A stretch of DNA of 64,000 nt from Bradyrhizobium sp. CCGUVB1N3 (GCF_024199925.1 NZ_JANADR010000001.1:7257501-7321500), one strand, 5' to 3'. Numbered from the stretch's first letter, positions 18,732 through 28,258 are shown. The notes: generated from the letters alone by a model not told the origin. A program made the numbers and translations.

Positions 18732-19307
18732 GGCGCAAACCTTGGAGTAGAGGAAGTCAATCAGCCGCGCGCGACGAGAGGCATCGGTTATCCTGCGAAG
18801 AGGCTAGTTCAGACTCAAGAAGTCGGCTTGATGTGGAGGCCGATATTCGTGGCACTCGGTGAGTGTCGTCTCGCATTGGTGCGGGACGCTCGTCACATGA
18901 CTAAGCTTAGAGCCCAGGCTTCACAATCCAAATTTGTTGACGATACTCATAAGACAATTTGTTGTAGGTCTTAAGTGCCGGACATCGCTGTGCCAAAGCC
19001 TCGATCAGCCGCCGATTGCTCGCGCCGGGAGCTTTGACGAGGCGGTCTCATGTGTGCAGCGGCCGCATTCGGTGATGGCAGACACGCAAACTGATGAGGC
19101 CAAGCCACGACGAGTGTGACAGCTCCTCGATTGCGCGAAGTTGCTCTAGTTAATCAACAGGTCTGAAATTCGGGAACCACTCGTTCAATACCGTAAGCGG
19201 CAAAGAGACCCAACCTAGCGCAGTGGGTGAGTGATGGGCTATCGGCTGCTGAGTTTGTGATCTGAGCTTCTATGTCTGCGCCTAGTTCTGGAACTAAAAC
19301 CTTCTAT
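18732..19307. other. No gene seen
   Basis: Contains the upstream region of the PLP enzyme gene and decayed sequence. No open frame shows a domain. Confidence 0.4.
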
Positions 19308-19600
19308 ATGATCGAAGCGGTCGCCGAACGTCTAGAGGGAGCGCCGCGGCAGCTTCGCCGACGCTGGTCGGACGAGTTCTAGACGCAAGTTGTGACAAGG
19401 GGCTGGAGCGTGGCGCGAGCGTATCGGCCATCGCCGACCGGATCGGCATCCACCCGTCGCAGCTGTTCGCTTGGCGTCGTGATGCTCGGGCTGAGCAGCT
19501 TTATCGCTCGTGGCACTCGGATTGCGATGGTGCGGTGGCTTCTGTGGCAGGCGCAGTGATCGAGATTGCCATTGGCGAGATCGTCGTGCGCGCCGATTGA
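19308..19600 (+). pseudogene. IS66-type TnpA remnant
   Basis: From the ATG at 19308 the frame reads AERLEGAPRQLRRRWSDEF and stops. The following frame gives ASVSAIADRIGIHPSQLFAW and RRDARAEQLY, then, after a gap, VIEIAIGEIVVRAD before the stop at 19600. Helix-turn-helix plus the IEIxIGxxVVRxx ending are standard for IS66 TnpA. The middle is shortened and at least one frameshift is present. Confidence 0.75.
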
Positions 19601-19704
19601 CAAGCGGCCCACACGGACCGCTTGTCGTTTTGTGAATTGCGTCGGGCTCTCGTCAGCTTTTGGAAAGCTAGCCCGAATATAGAACCATTGAGGTTAGGGC
19701 GCGT

Positions 19705-19796
19705 GGTAGGGACAGCGCTATCTATCCAGAAGGGTCAGCGCCGAGTCGCGTCGCTGCTAACCTCAATTAGCAGCGCGGACGCGGTAGGGACAGCGC
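19705..19796. repeat. Direct repeat pair flanking a hairpin
   Basis: The 14-mer GGTAGGGACAGCGC occurs at 19705-19718 and again at 19783-19796. Between them lies a perfect 9-bp stem, CGCTGCTAA (19752-19760) and TTAGCAGCG (19767-19775), with a six-base loop. I do not recognise the element; it may be part of an IS end or a small non-autonomous repeat. The surrounding 19601-20080 has no supportable gene. Confidence 0.6.
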
Positions 19797-20084
19797 CTGA
19801 TCCATTGCCCCCAAACCGACCCGGCGCCGAATCGCGCCTGCGCTGCTTTCAGTCCCAGACTGATCGTCAAGCCACTTGCGACGGCCAGCTCTGGTGGCTG
19901 TGCCAGTGAAGTTTTTCTGGGCGGATATATCCGACGGTCAGCTTCTGCCGCTTGAGGCTGGGGCCGTTGAAGTTAGCGTAACTTCGGGAAACGGAAGGTT
20001 GCTGTGGGCTCATATGCTTTCAATCCATTCGATGCAGGTTGGCGGCAGGCGTACGATGCCATGTTTCAACGGCAGGAAGTGGAA

Positions 20085-20175
20085 CGGGACCCCCGGGGGG
20101 CGGTCATCAGGTGCGGGCTTTAAACTGAGCGGCTGCGCTCAAAAGGCGTGGTCGTGAGGCGTTGGATCAAGGGTG
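20085..20175 (+). mobile_element. Group II intron internal fragment
   Basis: The stretch with GCGGCTGCGCTCAAAAGGCG followed by TGGTCGTGAGGCGTTGGATC matches 25291-25380 inside the intron at 25063, with only a few differences; even the GGGACCCCCGGGGGG run before it corresponds to GGGCCCCCCGGGG. Only about 90 bases remain. It lies just upstream of the FAD oxidoreductase gene and may have replaced its promoter. Confidence 0.75.
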
Positions 20176-20314
20176 CATCTCAAGAGTGCATCTTCGGTCA
20201 GTTCCGCCGAATGGGATCAATCGTCTTGTGGCGCCACAGGGCTTTACATCGTCGATCCCTTTGTCGAGATAGCAAAAATGCCCGCCTTGGGCCTCAAACG
20301 ATCGGGTTATCGTC

Positions 20315-21679
20315 TTGCAGCAAAAATCCATTCGGGAACCTGCGCGCCAGGTGCCGCTCTACGGCGAATATGAAGTGGTCGTGCTCGGTGGCGGGCCGGC
20401 CGGCATTGTTGGGGCCGCTTCAGCGGCGCGGGCAGGGCGGCGAACGCTCCTGATCGAGCGCTACGGCTTCCTGGGTGGCATGGGCACGGCCGCCGGCGTC
20501 ACCAATTTCTGCGGCCTGCACGGCAATGTCTACGGCAGTCATCACCGTCTCGTCCACGGCATGGCCTCCGAGCTGCTCGCGCGGATCGATCGGCTCGACG
20601 GCCTCAACAAGCCGCATCTGATCCTCGGCAAGGTCTTTGCGCAGGCCTATGACACCGCGGCCTACAAGATCGCGGCCGACGATCTGCTCGCGAGCCACAA
20701 GGTCGATATCCTCTTCCACGCGCTCGGCGCCGGCGTCGTGATGGGCGATGCGCGCCGTATCGATGCGCTGATGGTCGAGACCAAGGCGGGACGGCAGGCG
20801 GTGCGAGCCGAGATCTTCATCGATTGCTCCGGCGATGGCGATCTCGCGGTCTGGGCCGGCGCGCCTTTTGAAGTCGGCGACGAGCACGGTCATCCGCTGT
20901 ATCCATCGATGATGTTCCGCCTCAATGGCATCGATCCCGACAAGGCCGGCGAAGCCTGGCGCACCATTCCACAATTGATGGAAAAGGCGCTCGCCGCTGG
21001 CACGCACAGCTTTCCACGCAAAAGCGCGATCGTGCGGCCGCAGCGCCATGGCATCGAATGGCGGGTCAATTTCACGCAAATTGCGCGCGAGGACGGCCAC
21101 GCCATCAACGGCATCGAGGCCGACGATCTCACCCGCGGCGAGATCGACGGCCGCAGGCAGGCGCTCGCCGCCTTCGAATTCCTGCGCACCGTGCCGGGCT
21201 TTGAAAAATCCTACATCGTCGATCTGCCGCCTCAGCTCGGCATCCGCGAGACCCGCCGCATCAGGGGCGGCTATCAGCTCAGCGGCGAGGACGTGCTCAC
21301 CTGCGCCTCGTTCGAGGATTCCATCGGCGTCAATGGCTGGCCGATCGAGGCGCATGTGCCGGGCGACGTCGTCTTCACCTTCCCGCCGATCCCGGAATCG
21401 CGCGGCTACAACGAATTGCCGTATCGCATGCTGGTGCCGGAGGGCGTAGACAATCTCCTGGTCGCCGGCCGCTGCGCCTCCATGACCCATGAGGGCCAGT
21501 CGGCGGCGCGTGTCTCCGGGGCCTGCTTCGTGATGGGGGAGGCGGCCGGTTCCGCGGCAGTGCTGGCGCTGTCGGGCAACCATGTCCCGCGTGACATCCC
21601 GGTTGCAAAATTGCAGGAAACATTGAAACAACAGGGCGTCTTCATCGGGCGGGACCAGACCGTGCCAGAGGGCCTGTAA
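20315..21679 (+). CDS. FAD-dependent oxidoreductase (FAD_oxidored family)
   Basis: 454 residues. The FAD-binding start is clear: YEVVVLGGGPAGIVGAASAA (GxGxxG) then LLIERYGFLGGMGTAAGVTN, typical of the FAD_oxidored (pfam12831) group. A GD motif appears in FIDCSGDGDLAVWAGAP and a late FAD contact in NLLVAGRCASMTHEGQSAAR. The reported start is TTG at 20315; conserved sequence begins about 10 residues later, and an intron fragment lies just upstream, so the native start may be lost. It is followed after 21 bases by a binding-protein gene, suggesting an operon for uptake and oxidation of the same compound (inference). Substrate unknown. Confidence 0.85.
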   Translation: MQQKSIREPARQVPLYGEYEVVVLGGGPAGIVGAASAARAGRRTLLIERYGFLGGMGTAAGVTNFCGLHGNVYGSHHRLVHGMASELLARIDRLDGLNKPHLILGKVFAQAYDTAAYKIAADDLLASHKVDILFHALGAGVVMGDARRIDALMVETKAGRQAVRAEIFIDCSGDGDLAVWAGAPFEVGDEHGHPLYPSMMFRLNGIDPDKAGEAWRTIPQLMEKALAAGTHSFPRKSAIVRPQRHGIEWRVNFTQIAREDGHAINGIEADDLTRGEIDGRRQALAAFEFLRTVPGFEKSYIVDLPPQLGIRETRRIRGGYQLSGEDVLTCASFEDSIGVNGWPIEAHVPGDVVFTFPPIPESRGYNELPYRMLVPEGVDNLLVAGRCASMTHEGQSAARVSGACFVMGEAAGSAAVLALSGNHVPRDIPVAKLQETLKQQGVFIGRDQTVPEGL

Positions 21680-21700
21680 AGAAACGACGGAGGAAGCCGG

Positions 21701-22705
21701 ATGGGTTGGGTTGCGCGGTTCGCGGGTGTGGGCTTGTTGGCGCTGACGACGATTGCAGCAGCGCAGGCCGAGGAGGCGCTGAAGGCCAAAGTCGGCGTGC
21801 TCCGGCTGTCGTCCTCCGCGCCGGTCTTCATCGCACAGGACAAGGGCTATTTCCGCGACGCCGGCCTCGATATCGAGCTGAAGTTCTTCGATGCGGCGCA
21901 GCCGATCGCGGTCGCCACCACCTCGGGCGACGTCGATTTCGGCGTCACCGCCTTCACCGCGGGTCTCTACAATCTCGCCGCCAAGGGCACGCTGAAGGTG
22001 ATCGGCGGCATGAGCCGCGAGAAGGCCGGCTATCCCCTGATCGGCTATTTCGCCAGCAACAACGCTTACGCGGTCGGGCTGAAGACGCCGAAGGATCTCG
22101 CCGGAAAACGTGTCGCGATGACGCAGGTCGGATCATCCTTTCACTATTCGCTCGGCCTGCTCGCCGACAAATACGGCTTCAAGCTGTCGGACGTGAAGAT
22201 CGTGCCGCTGCAATCACTGTCGAATGCGGCGGCCGCGCTGAAGGGCGAAACCGTCGACGCCGCGCTGCTTCCCATCTCCACCGCACGAAAGCTGATGGAC
22301 GAAGGCGGCGCGAAATTCCTGGGCTGGGTCGGCGACGAAACGCCCTGGCAATTGGGCGCCGTGTTTGCTTCGCCCAAGACGCTCGCCAACAAGGCGCTGG
22401 TGACGAAGCTGCTTGGCGCGCTCGCCAAGGCCGATCGCGAATATCACGACGTCATCCTCGCCGCGATGAAGGACGGCACCGTACCGATCAACGACAAGAC
22501 CAGGCCGCTGCTCGAGATCATCGCAAAGTACACCAACCTGCCGGTCGAGCAGGTGGTCGGCAATTGCGCCTATATCGATCCGGACGGCAAGCTGGACGTG
22601 AAGAACGTCGACAACCAGATCAAATGGCTGCAAGCGCAGGGCTTCGCCGACAAGGGCTTCGACGCGGACGCGATCATCGACAAGGACTACGTGAAGGCGG
22701 ATTGA
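21701..22705 (+). CDS. ABC transporter substrate-binding protein, NitT/TauT (NMT1/THI5-like)
   Basis: 334 residues from an ATG preceded by GGAGGAAG. A signal peptide (FAGVGLLALTTIAAAQA, cleavage probably before EE) is followed by KVGVLRLSSSAPVFIAQDKG and YFRDAGLDIELKFF, the standard opening of NMT1/SsuA-like binding proteins for sulfonates, nitrate, taurine or pyrimidine precursors. KDLAGKRVAMTQVGSSFHYS is also typical. It acts in the periplasm with an ATPase and permease. The ATPase gene follows at 22819 but is cut after about 30 codons, and no permease remains, so the system cannot import on its own. Confidence 0.9.
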   Translation: MGWVARFAGVGLLALTTIAAAQAEEALKAKVGVLRLSSSAPVFIAQDKGYFRDAGLDIELKFFDAAQPIAVATTSGDVDFGVTAFTAGLYNLAAKGTLKVIGGMSREKAGYPLIGYFASNNAYAVGLKTPKDLAGKRVAMTQVGSSFHYSLGLLADKYGFKLSDVKIVPLQSLSNAAAALKGETVDAALLPISTARKLMDEGGAKFLGWVGDETPWQLGAVFASPKTLANKALVTKLLGALAKADREYHDVILAAMKDGTVPINDKTRPLLEIIAKYTNLPVEQVVGNCAYIDPDGKLDVKNVDNQIKWLQAQGFADKGFDADAIIDKDYVKAD

Positions 22706-22712
22706 TTTTTCT

Positions 22713-22795
22713 CGTCATTCCGGGGCGATGCGAAGCATCGAGCCCGGAATCTCGAGGTTCCGGGTCTGGTCCTTCGGACCATCCCGGAACGACGG
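22713..22795. repeat. Palindromic intergenic repeat with nested hairpins
   Basis: Three stem-loops follow each other: CGATGCGAAGCATCG, a CCGGAATCTCGAGGTTCCGG stem and GGTCCTTCGGACC. All are enclosed by GTCATTCCGG at the left and CCCGGAACGAC at the right. I recognise this as the class of repeat very common between genes in Bradyrhizobium and Rhodopseudomonas. It sits between the binding-protein stop and the ATPase start and may stabilise or terminate the upstream mRNA. Confidence 0.8.
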
Positions 22796-22818
22796 AGTTG
22801 GAAGACGGATGACACCGA

Positions 22819-22910
22819 ATGGACCTGATCGCCAACCACATCACCCATCGCTTCGGCGAGCTTGCTGTGCTCGACGACGTCTCCTTCACAGTCGGTGCGG
22901 GCGACGTCGC
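22819..22910 (+). pseudogene. ABC transporter ATP-binding protein, N-terminal stub
   Basis: Begins MDLIANHITHRFGELAVLDD, then VSFTVGAGDV, the usual first strand set of SsuB/TauB-type ATPases (HRFG...VLDDVSFTV). The Walker A motif expected next is absent; sequence switches to an IS5-type element at about 22910-22950. It was the third gene of the operon starting at 20315. Confidence 0.8.
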
Positions 22911-22948
22911 GCAAGGAGTGACCGTCGTAAGGGTTGTCGGGCAGCGAC

Positions 22949-23791
22949 CTAGCGTGCGGCCTTGCCGATGCACTCCACCTCCGGGGCATGAAAAGAATAG
23001 AGCTTCCAGCCGTGCTGGCGCTGCTGTTGCGAGCGGATCTGGCTGGCTCGGCCAAGCGGGAGTGCGAACGCCTCCTCCAGTGCTGGCTCGTCCTCGATCT
23101 TGCGACGGATGTCGCGGATGATCCGGCCCAGCCGGCTGCGCAGGATACGCAACTGCCGCTGATGCCGCCCGAATTGTTTGGCATGAGCGTAGCGACCCGC
23201 CATCATCGCGGCTGCCTTGGCCACGCGAGAATAGGATTGCCGCAGCCTGACGCCGTGCTGTCTCGCCAGGCGGTTGAGACCCCTGATGGCCGCATGCAAG
23301 AGCTTGGCATCAGTCGGAAAGGTGATGGCCTTCGGTTGCACCGTGGTGTCGACCGTGACGCGCTTGAGGTCCTGGCCGCGTAACGCGCCGGCCGCGTGCG
23401 CCACCCGCAGGCTCTCGGCCAGCAGCAACTCCAGCTTGTCGCCGAGCCGCTTGCGCCAATGGCTCAGGTCCGAGCGCTCGTGCGGGAAGGTGTGCTGGAA
23501 GAACTCTTCGCCGGTGAAGAACTGGAAATACGGATCGTGGACCCAGCGCTCGCACACCCCCTCATCGGACAGCCCGTAAATGTGCTTGAGCAGCAAAAGC
23601 CCGATCATGAAGCGGGTCTCGATCCCGGGCCGGCCGTTCTCGCTGTAGAGCGGAGCGATCTCGCCGTCGATCCAGTCCCAATCGACCTTGCCGGCGAGCA
23701 GAACCAGCTCGTGCTTCATGTTGATGATCTGGTCCAGCCGCGCCCGGAACAGGTCATTCGATCCCGTGGTCTTGTGCTTCTTCGGCCGCAT
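22949..23791 (-). pseudogene. IS5-family transposase (second subtype), C-terminally truncated
   Basis: 280 residues starting MRPKKHKTTGSNDLFRARLD. It carries the N-terminal IS5 domain (RPGIETRFMIGLLLLKHIYG, LSDEGVCERWVHDPYFQFFT) and the first catalytic Asp (KRVTVDTTVQPKAI). The family is about 440 residues long; here the frame leaves homology after HAPEVECIGK, exactly where it joins the ABC ATPase stub, so a deletion took both the transposase end and most of the ATPase gene. The flank before its start (23800-23930) is the normal leader of this IS. Confidence 0.85.
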
Positions 23792-23927
23792 CGTCTTCTC
23801 CGATGCACCACAGAATCATGGCCCGCAGCAAAAGGAAATCCAAAAACCAATTTGCAGGGTTTGGAAGCCTCAAGCCCCAAATCCCTGCAATCTCAAACGC
23901 CACCAAAACCCAAAAACAGAGTCCAGC

Positions 23928-24247
23928 TCAATCGCTTAGAGGCTTGTTCACGGGCGACTCGGTGACGGCCGCGACCTCCGGCCGCGGCTCTTGCAGCATG
24001 CGCTTGTGCAGCTTCTCGGCACAATCTTGCCGCTCCTCGTTCGACGGCAGCGGCATGTCGGCAGAGATTTGACTCGTATCTGTCCCTTTCGTCTCGTTCC
24101 CTTGACCTGGACAAAGCCAACGCCTGTCGGCCCCAAAAGCGCGTCGACGAAAGCCTTGTCAACTTCATCAACGGACGCAAACCCTTCAATGGTCGTCTTG
24201 TTGATCTGCAATTGCATGGCCACCGTGCGGGGATGGTGGCCGTGCAA
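23928..24247 (-). pseudogene. Small unknown protein, frameshifted
   Basis: The minus strand reads MQLQINKTTIEGFASVDEVD and KAFVDALLGPTGVGFVQVKG from about 24213. After a frame change near 24065 it continues ADMPLPSNEERQDCAEKLHK, RMLQEPRPEVAAVTESPVNK and stops at 23928. Both halves have coding-like composition, so I read it as one protein of about 100 residues with a single frameshift. I recognise no family. The stop lies at the IS5 left edge, so the original end may be altered. Confidence 0.4.
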
Positions 24248-24363
24248 GTCCCTCGAAATCCGCCAGCCAACTCGGTCATAGCTGATGCTGCCGGGGACTA
24301 AGTCCTAACAGTCCCATGCATAGCAACGCTCAGTGGGAACGCTTCGCGTTCGGATCACCAATC

Positions 24364-24552
24364 TCATTTGGTGGCGCCTGCTCCGGCGCGGTCGATGACC
24401 CAGGCCACCATGTAGCCCTTGGCCTGCTCAGCCTGCACGTGCCGGAGGGCCTCAGGGTAGGTTAGTAAGGGCTCCTGCGCCGGGTAGACGGCGCGGTCGG
24501 TCGGGGTGACAAAGTGATGGCAACACACGCGGTAGTCTTTAGCCTCGAACAT
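24364..24552 (-). CDS. Small hypothetical protein, 62 residues
   Basis: A strong GAGGAGGATTCC leader precedes the ATG at 24552. The product begins MFEAKDYRVCCHHFVTPTDR, contains a Cys-Cys-His-His cluster at residues 10-13, and has EALRHVQAEQAKGYMVAWVI near its end. The Cys/His pair could bind a metal, but the family is unknown to me. The codon use and ribosome binding site support a real gene. It stands alone between two mobile-element regions. Confidence 0.6.
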   Translation of the reverse strand: MFEAKDYRVCCHHFVTPTDRAVYPAQEPLLTYPEALRHVQAEQAKGYMVAWVIDRAGAGATK

Positions 24553-25062
24553 CGGAATCCTCCTCTCGTCTCAAGTTGCGCAGCCATACGCTCGCACTTT
24601 CAAGTACTGCCCTTCCACAGAGAATGCGGCCTTTAGAAGACTACGTGCTTCTTCAACACTCTCTATAAGGCTGGTTCGGCCTGCCAGACAGAGATCGGCG
24701 ATGTCTACATCGCGCGCTTGATTTTCAGCAGCACCCGCAAAGAAGTGCCGGGGTGTGTGTCATTCCAAAAATTCATCGTGTCGGGACTTCGATTTCCTGT
24801 TCGTCCGCACCTGCTCTGTCAAGCCTCAACCTTCTTGAACATTGCGACTCTAAGCCGTTGCCTCATGTTCGACTTTTTCAATCATCCAACAACGAGTGCA
24901 ATTTAATCCACACGTCCATTCGCTCGATGGCGACTGAGCATGCTAGATCCCGACGGTCGCCGCACCTACTAGGATTGGTTGGCGTTCACACAACGCCGCG
25001 AGCTGTGAACCTAAAACCCACGCTTGGCTGTGGTACACTTGGAAAGTCCCTAGTCTTACTGA
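24553..25062. other. No gene seen; upstream flank of the group II intron
   Basis: No recognisable gene. The last bases, TAGTCTTACTGA at 25051-25062, are the 5' exon side of the group II intron and match the flank of the copy at 9964. Confidence 0.5.
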
Positions 25063-26461
25063 GTGTGCGCCGGGAGGCCGGCAAGGAGTAGATGGTGAGA
25101 GCCCATTACGATGAAGGAGTAGCGTCCCACTCGGCCCCGAGCCGTGCGGCAGCGTCCGTGAGGGCGCTGGCGAAGCGTCGGCAGGGGAGTCATGCAGGCC
25201 AGCCATTGAGCGTGTGCTGCAGCAGCGTAGGAAAGGAGAGTTCGAGATGAACGCCTAGCCATGTGCGTAAGTTGCGCGAAAAGATGGGGTGGGCCCCCCG
25301 GGGTCGGCGTACAGGCGCGGGCCTCAAACGAGTCCAAGCGGCTGCGCTCAAAAGGCGTGGTCGTGAGCGTTGGATCAAAAGTCCGAAGAGAATTCGGGCA
25401 GGTGAGCGTTCGCGAGACGAATGAAAATGAACCCTCGATGACGCGTCGAAAGCCGGTGAACGTTGCTAAAACCAGAAGCGCTCAATCTTCTGGGATATGC
25501 CTATCGGCAACCTGACTACTGGGTAGGCAGCAACCGGCGTAGAGGGGGCGTGAAGCGGATGCAGGCTTTCGCGTGGAACTGCAGGAACCAGACTCTGGAT
25601 GCCAAGGGAGAAACTGAAGCGACCAAAATCGCGAGGCGAGAGCACCAATGCCAAAGTCTGGGGCGGGCCGACTCGTAAGAGCTTTGAAGGCTCTGTAATG
25701 GGGGCCGGAGCAAAGGGGTCGGAACAGGACGGTTGTGATCATGGACCAACTGGAGACAGGATGAATACAACGATCACGACAAACAAGCCGTTTAGCATCG
25801 ATAAGAGAAGTGTTGTTCGGGCTTATAAGGCGGTTAAATCCAAACGTGGTGCGGCTGGCGTGGACGGGCAGACGCTCGGGGGTTCGATAAAGATCTGAAG
25901 GGCAATCTTTATAAGATCTGGAATCGGATGAGCCGGGCAGCTACTTTCCTCCGTCGGTGCGTGCAGTCTCCATTCCGAAAAAGGGGGGAGATGGCGAAAG
26001 GATTCTGGGTGTTCCGACCGTCAGCGATCGCATCGCGCAGATGGTCGTTGCGCAGTACCTTGAACCGATTCTTGATCCAATTTTTCTTCCAGACTCCTAT
26101 GGTTACAGACCGAAGAAATCGGCCCTGGATGCTGTGGGTGTTACGCGCGAGCGGTGCTGGAAGTATGATTGGGTTCTTGAATTCGACATCAAAGGACTAT
26201 TCGACAACATCCCGCACGATCTTTTGCTCAAAGCGGTTCGAAAGCATCTGACGTGCAAATGGCTTCTGCTCTATATCGAAGATGGCTCAAGGCCCCCATG
26301 GAAAAGGACGGAGTGTTGATCGAGCGAACTCGCGGTACCCCTCAAGGGGGCATGGTTAGTCCGATTCTTTCCAATCTTTTCTTGCACTATTGTTTCGACC
26401 TCTGGATGACACGGCAACACCCTGACCTCCCATGGTGCCGCTATGCAGATGACGGCCTAGG

Positions 26462-27308
26462 GCCGATCGACATTCAGGATTCCCAAGCGGTTTGATCGCT
26501 GATTCATAGAGCTCCGTGATTCGACACGGAGCGGATGATGGCGGTGAAGCGATACGAGTTGAACGAGACGCAATGGGTGAAGATTTCGCCATTGCTGCCG
26601 GGCAAGGCTGGCGACCCAGGACGGTCGGCCGGGGATAACCGCCTGTTCGTGAACGGATGTTTGTGGGTGTTAAGGTCGGGCGCGCACTGGTGCGACCTGC
26701 CGGAGCGGTACGGCAAGTGGAAGACCGTGCACCGGCGCTTCAGCCGCTGGTGCCATGCGGGCGTCTGGGAGCGGGTGTTCGCCGCGCTGACCGCCGATCG
26801 CGACAACCAGTATCTGATGATCGACAGCACCATCGTTCGCGCCCACCAGCAGGCCGCAAGCGGAAAAGGGGGGCCAAAGATCAGGCGCTGGGGCGTTCCC
26901 GAGGCGGACTGACCACCAAGATCCATATGCTGGCCGATACGCTCGGCCGTCCGCTCCGCTTCATCGTCACGGCTGGGCAGGTTAATGACATCACCCAGGC
27001 GCCTGCACTACTCGACGGCCAGAGCGGCGATGCCGTACTCGCCGACAAAGCCTATGACAGCAACGCCCTGCGTGCGATCATCGCGGCAATCGGCGCAACG
27101 GCAGTGATCCCGTCAAACCGCACCCGCAGGATCATCATTCCGCACGACGCCGACGCCTACAAACAGCGCAACCGCATCGAGCGCTGCTTCTGCCAGCTCA
27201 AGCACTTCCGACGCTTGGCAACCCGTTACGACAGGCGAACCGACAACTTTACCGGCTTCATCCATCTCGCAGCCGCAATGATTTGGATGCAATGAATGTC
27301 GATCGGTC
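26462..27308. mobile_element. IS5-family, IS427-group insertion sequence, complete
   Basis: Terminal inverted repeats GGCCGATCGACATTCA (26462-26477) and GACCGATCGACATTCA (reverse complement of 27293-27308) differ at one base. A 4-bp target duplication CTAG flanks it at 26458-26461 and 27309-27312, matching the YTAR target preference of the IS427 group. Removing one duplication restores the reverse transcriptase frame (DDGL-VHCRTEQ), which fixes the ends to the base. Confidence 0.93.
26535..27295 (+). CDS. IS427-group transposase made by programmed frameshift
   Basis: Two overlapping frames: the first (26535-26912) has YELNETQWVKISPLLPGKAG, FVNGCLWVLRSGAHWCDLPE and the first Asp in MIDSTIVRAHQQAA. 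The second (to 27295) continues ALGRSRGGLTTKIHMLADTL, DKAYDSNALRAIIAAIG and RNRIERCFCQLKHFRRLATR (catalytic Glu). The joint is at AAAAGGGGGG (26864-26873), a slippery run of the kind used by this group for programmed frameshifting. So this is probably a functional transposase, not a broken one. The element has intact ends. Confidence 0.85.
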
Positions 27309-27812
27309 CTAGTCCACTGCCGGACTGAGCAGGAAGCGATGGCCCTAAGGGCCGATCTTCAGGTTCGGCTCATGGAGTGCGGGCTGGAGATGCATCCCGT
27401 CAAGAGCAAGATCGTCTACTGCAAAGACAGCAACCGACGAAGCGAATATCCGAACGTCAGCTTCGACTTTCTCGGGTATCGCTTTCAGCCCCGCCGGGCA
27501 GAAAATACACGGAGCAAGCAAGTGTTCTGTAATTTTCTCCCAGCGGTCAGCCCGTCAGCGTTGAAGTCTATGCGGTCGGCGATTCGGGAATTCGACATCC
27601 GCCAAAGAACCCAGGTGTCGCTGGCAGACATCGCCCGTGAGATCAATCCGCTCCTTCGAGGGTGGATTGCCGCCGAGATGGCCCTCTCGGTTCTGGCCTA
27701 TAATCTGACCCGAGCAATGAACATCCTCGGGATCAGGCCGCTGATCGACGCGATCGCGGCCTGAGGCCGGCCCAATTTTGGCTTCAAGACTGACGGCCCT
27801 ATAAAGCCGTTT

Positions 27813-27953
27813 TTACACGGACAAGACCCGTCGCTGACGTGCGCGAATGATGCCGGTATCGACGGCCTTGTTGAGCGCAGCCGCCGACCGGTTCAGCACG
27901 TAACCTGCTTCCGTGAGAGTCAACGCTTGGGCGGAAGACATGCGGACCTCCAT
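27813..27953 (-). pseudogene. Possible DUF433/VapB-like antitoxin start
   Basis: From the ATG at 27953 the frame reads MEVRMSSAQALTLTEAGYVL, NRSAAALNKAVDTGIIRARQ and ends after 46 residues. The TLxEAxYVLxRxxxxLNKAVDxGxI pattern resembles the helix-turn-helix start of DUF433-type antitoxins. The C-terminal half is absent, and no toxin gene is nearby. Confidence 0.35.
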
Positions 27954-28258
27954 CGGTAACTCACCCTCAATTTGGGGATGAATGAGATCGGCAAGATGCA
28001 GCGTTAAAGAAATTCCCCAGGCGTGGCCATCGCCCCCGCCCGTCGTTCTTGTCCTCATTGGCACACCCGCAAAATCGAATTGGGACACCGAATAAAAACG
28101 CCACCTGCTTGAAATTGCGGGCGGCGCTTATCGAGCCTCGGGAGGGTGATGCAAAATCCCGGCTCCCATTAGTCAGCACAACCTATGCCAAGGTTTTATG
28201 TCTCGGGGCGGGACACTTGCGGGTTGGGGATAGAATCGGAAGAGGCCGCCCACTGAGG

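Larger units (their letters stand above)
25761..27764 (+). pseudogene. ltrA: Group II intron reverse transcriptase/maturase, frameshifted and IS-interrupted
   Basis: The coding order is clear over several frames: SIDKRSVVRAYKAVKSKRGA, AAGVDGQTL, then RAVSIPKKGGDGERILGVPT and VSDRIAQMVVAQYLEPILDP, DSYGYRPKKSALDAV, DIKGLFDNIPHDLL, RTRGTPQGGMVSPILSNLFL, and the active-site CRYADDGL at about 26440-26460. An IS427-type element (26462-27308) is inserted immediately after YADDGL. The remainder resumes at 27313 with VHCRTEQEA, then FDFLGYRFQPR and SLADIAREINPLLRGWIA. Additional frameshifts lie near 25880, 25935 and 26280. Intact, it would splice and retrohome the intron; here it is dead. Confidence 0.9.
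25063..27770 (+). mobile_element. Group II intron, defective, interrupted by an IS427-type element
   Basis: The 5' end GTGTGCGCCGGG fits the GUGYG consensus. About 700 bases of ribozyme domains lead to a reverse transcriptase gene (25761-27764). I could not find a domain V hairpin or a clear 3' boundary after the stop at 27764, so the 3' end may be deleted or of unusual form; the end given is a placeholder. Pieces of the same intron lie at 9816-9964 and 20085-20175. Confidence 0.75.

Noticed and set aside
20420..21631. A 403-codon open frame antisense to the FAD oxidoreductase
   Set aside because: High-G+C genes commonly leave long antisense frames; this one has no domain, and the plus strand has a clear FAD-binding protein.
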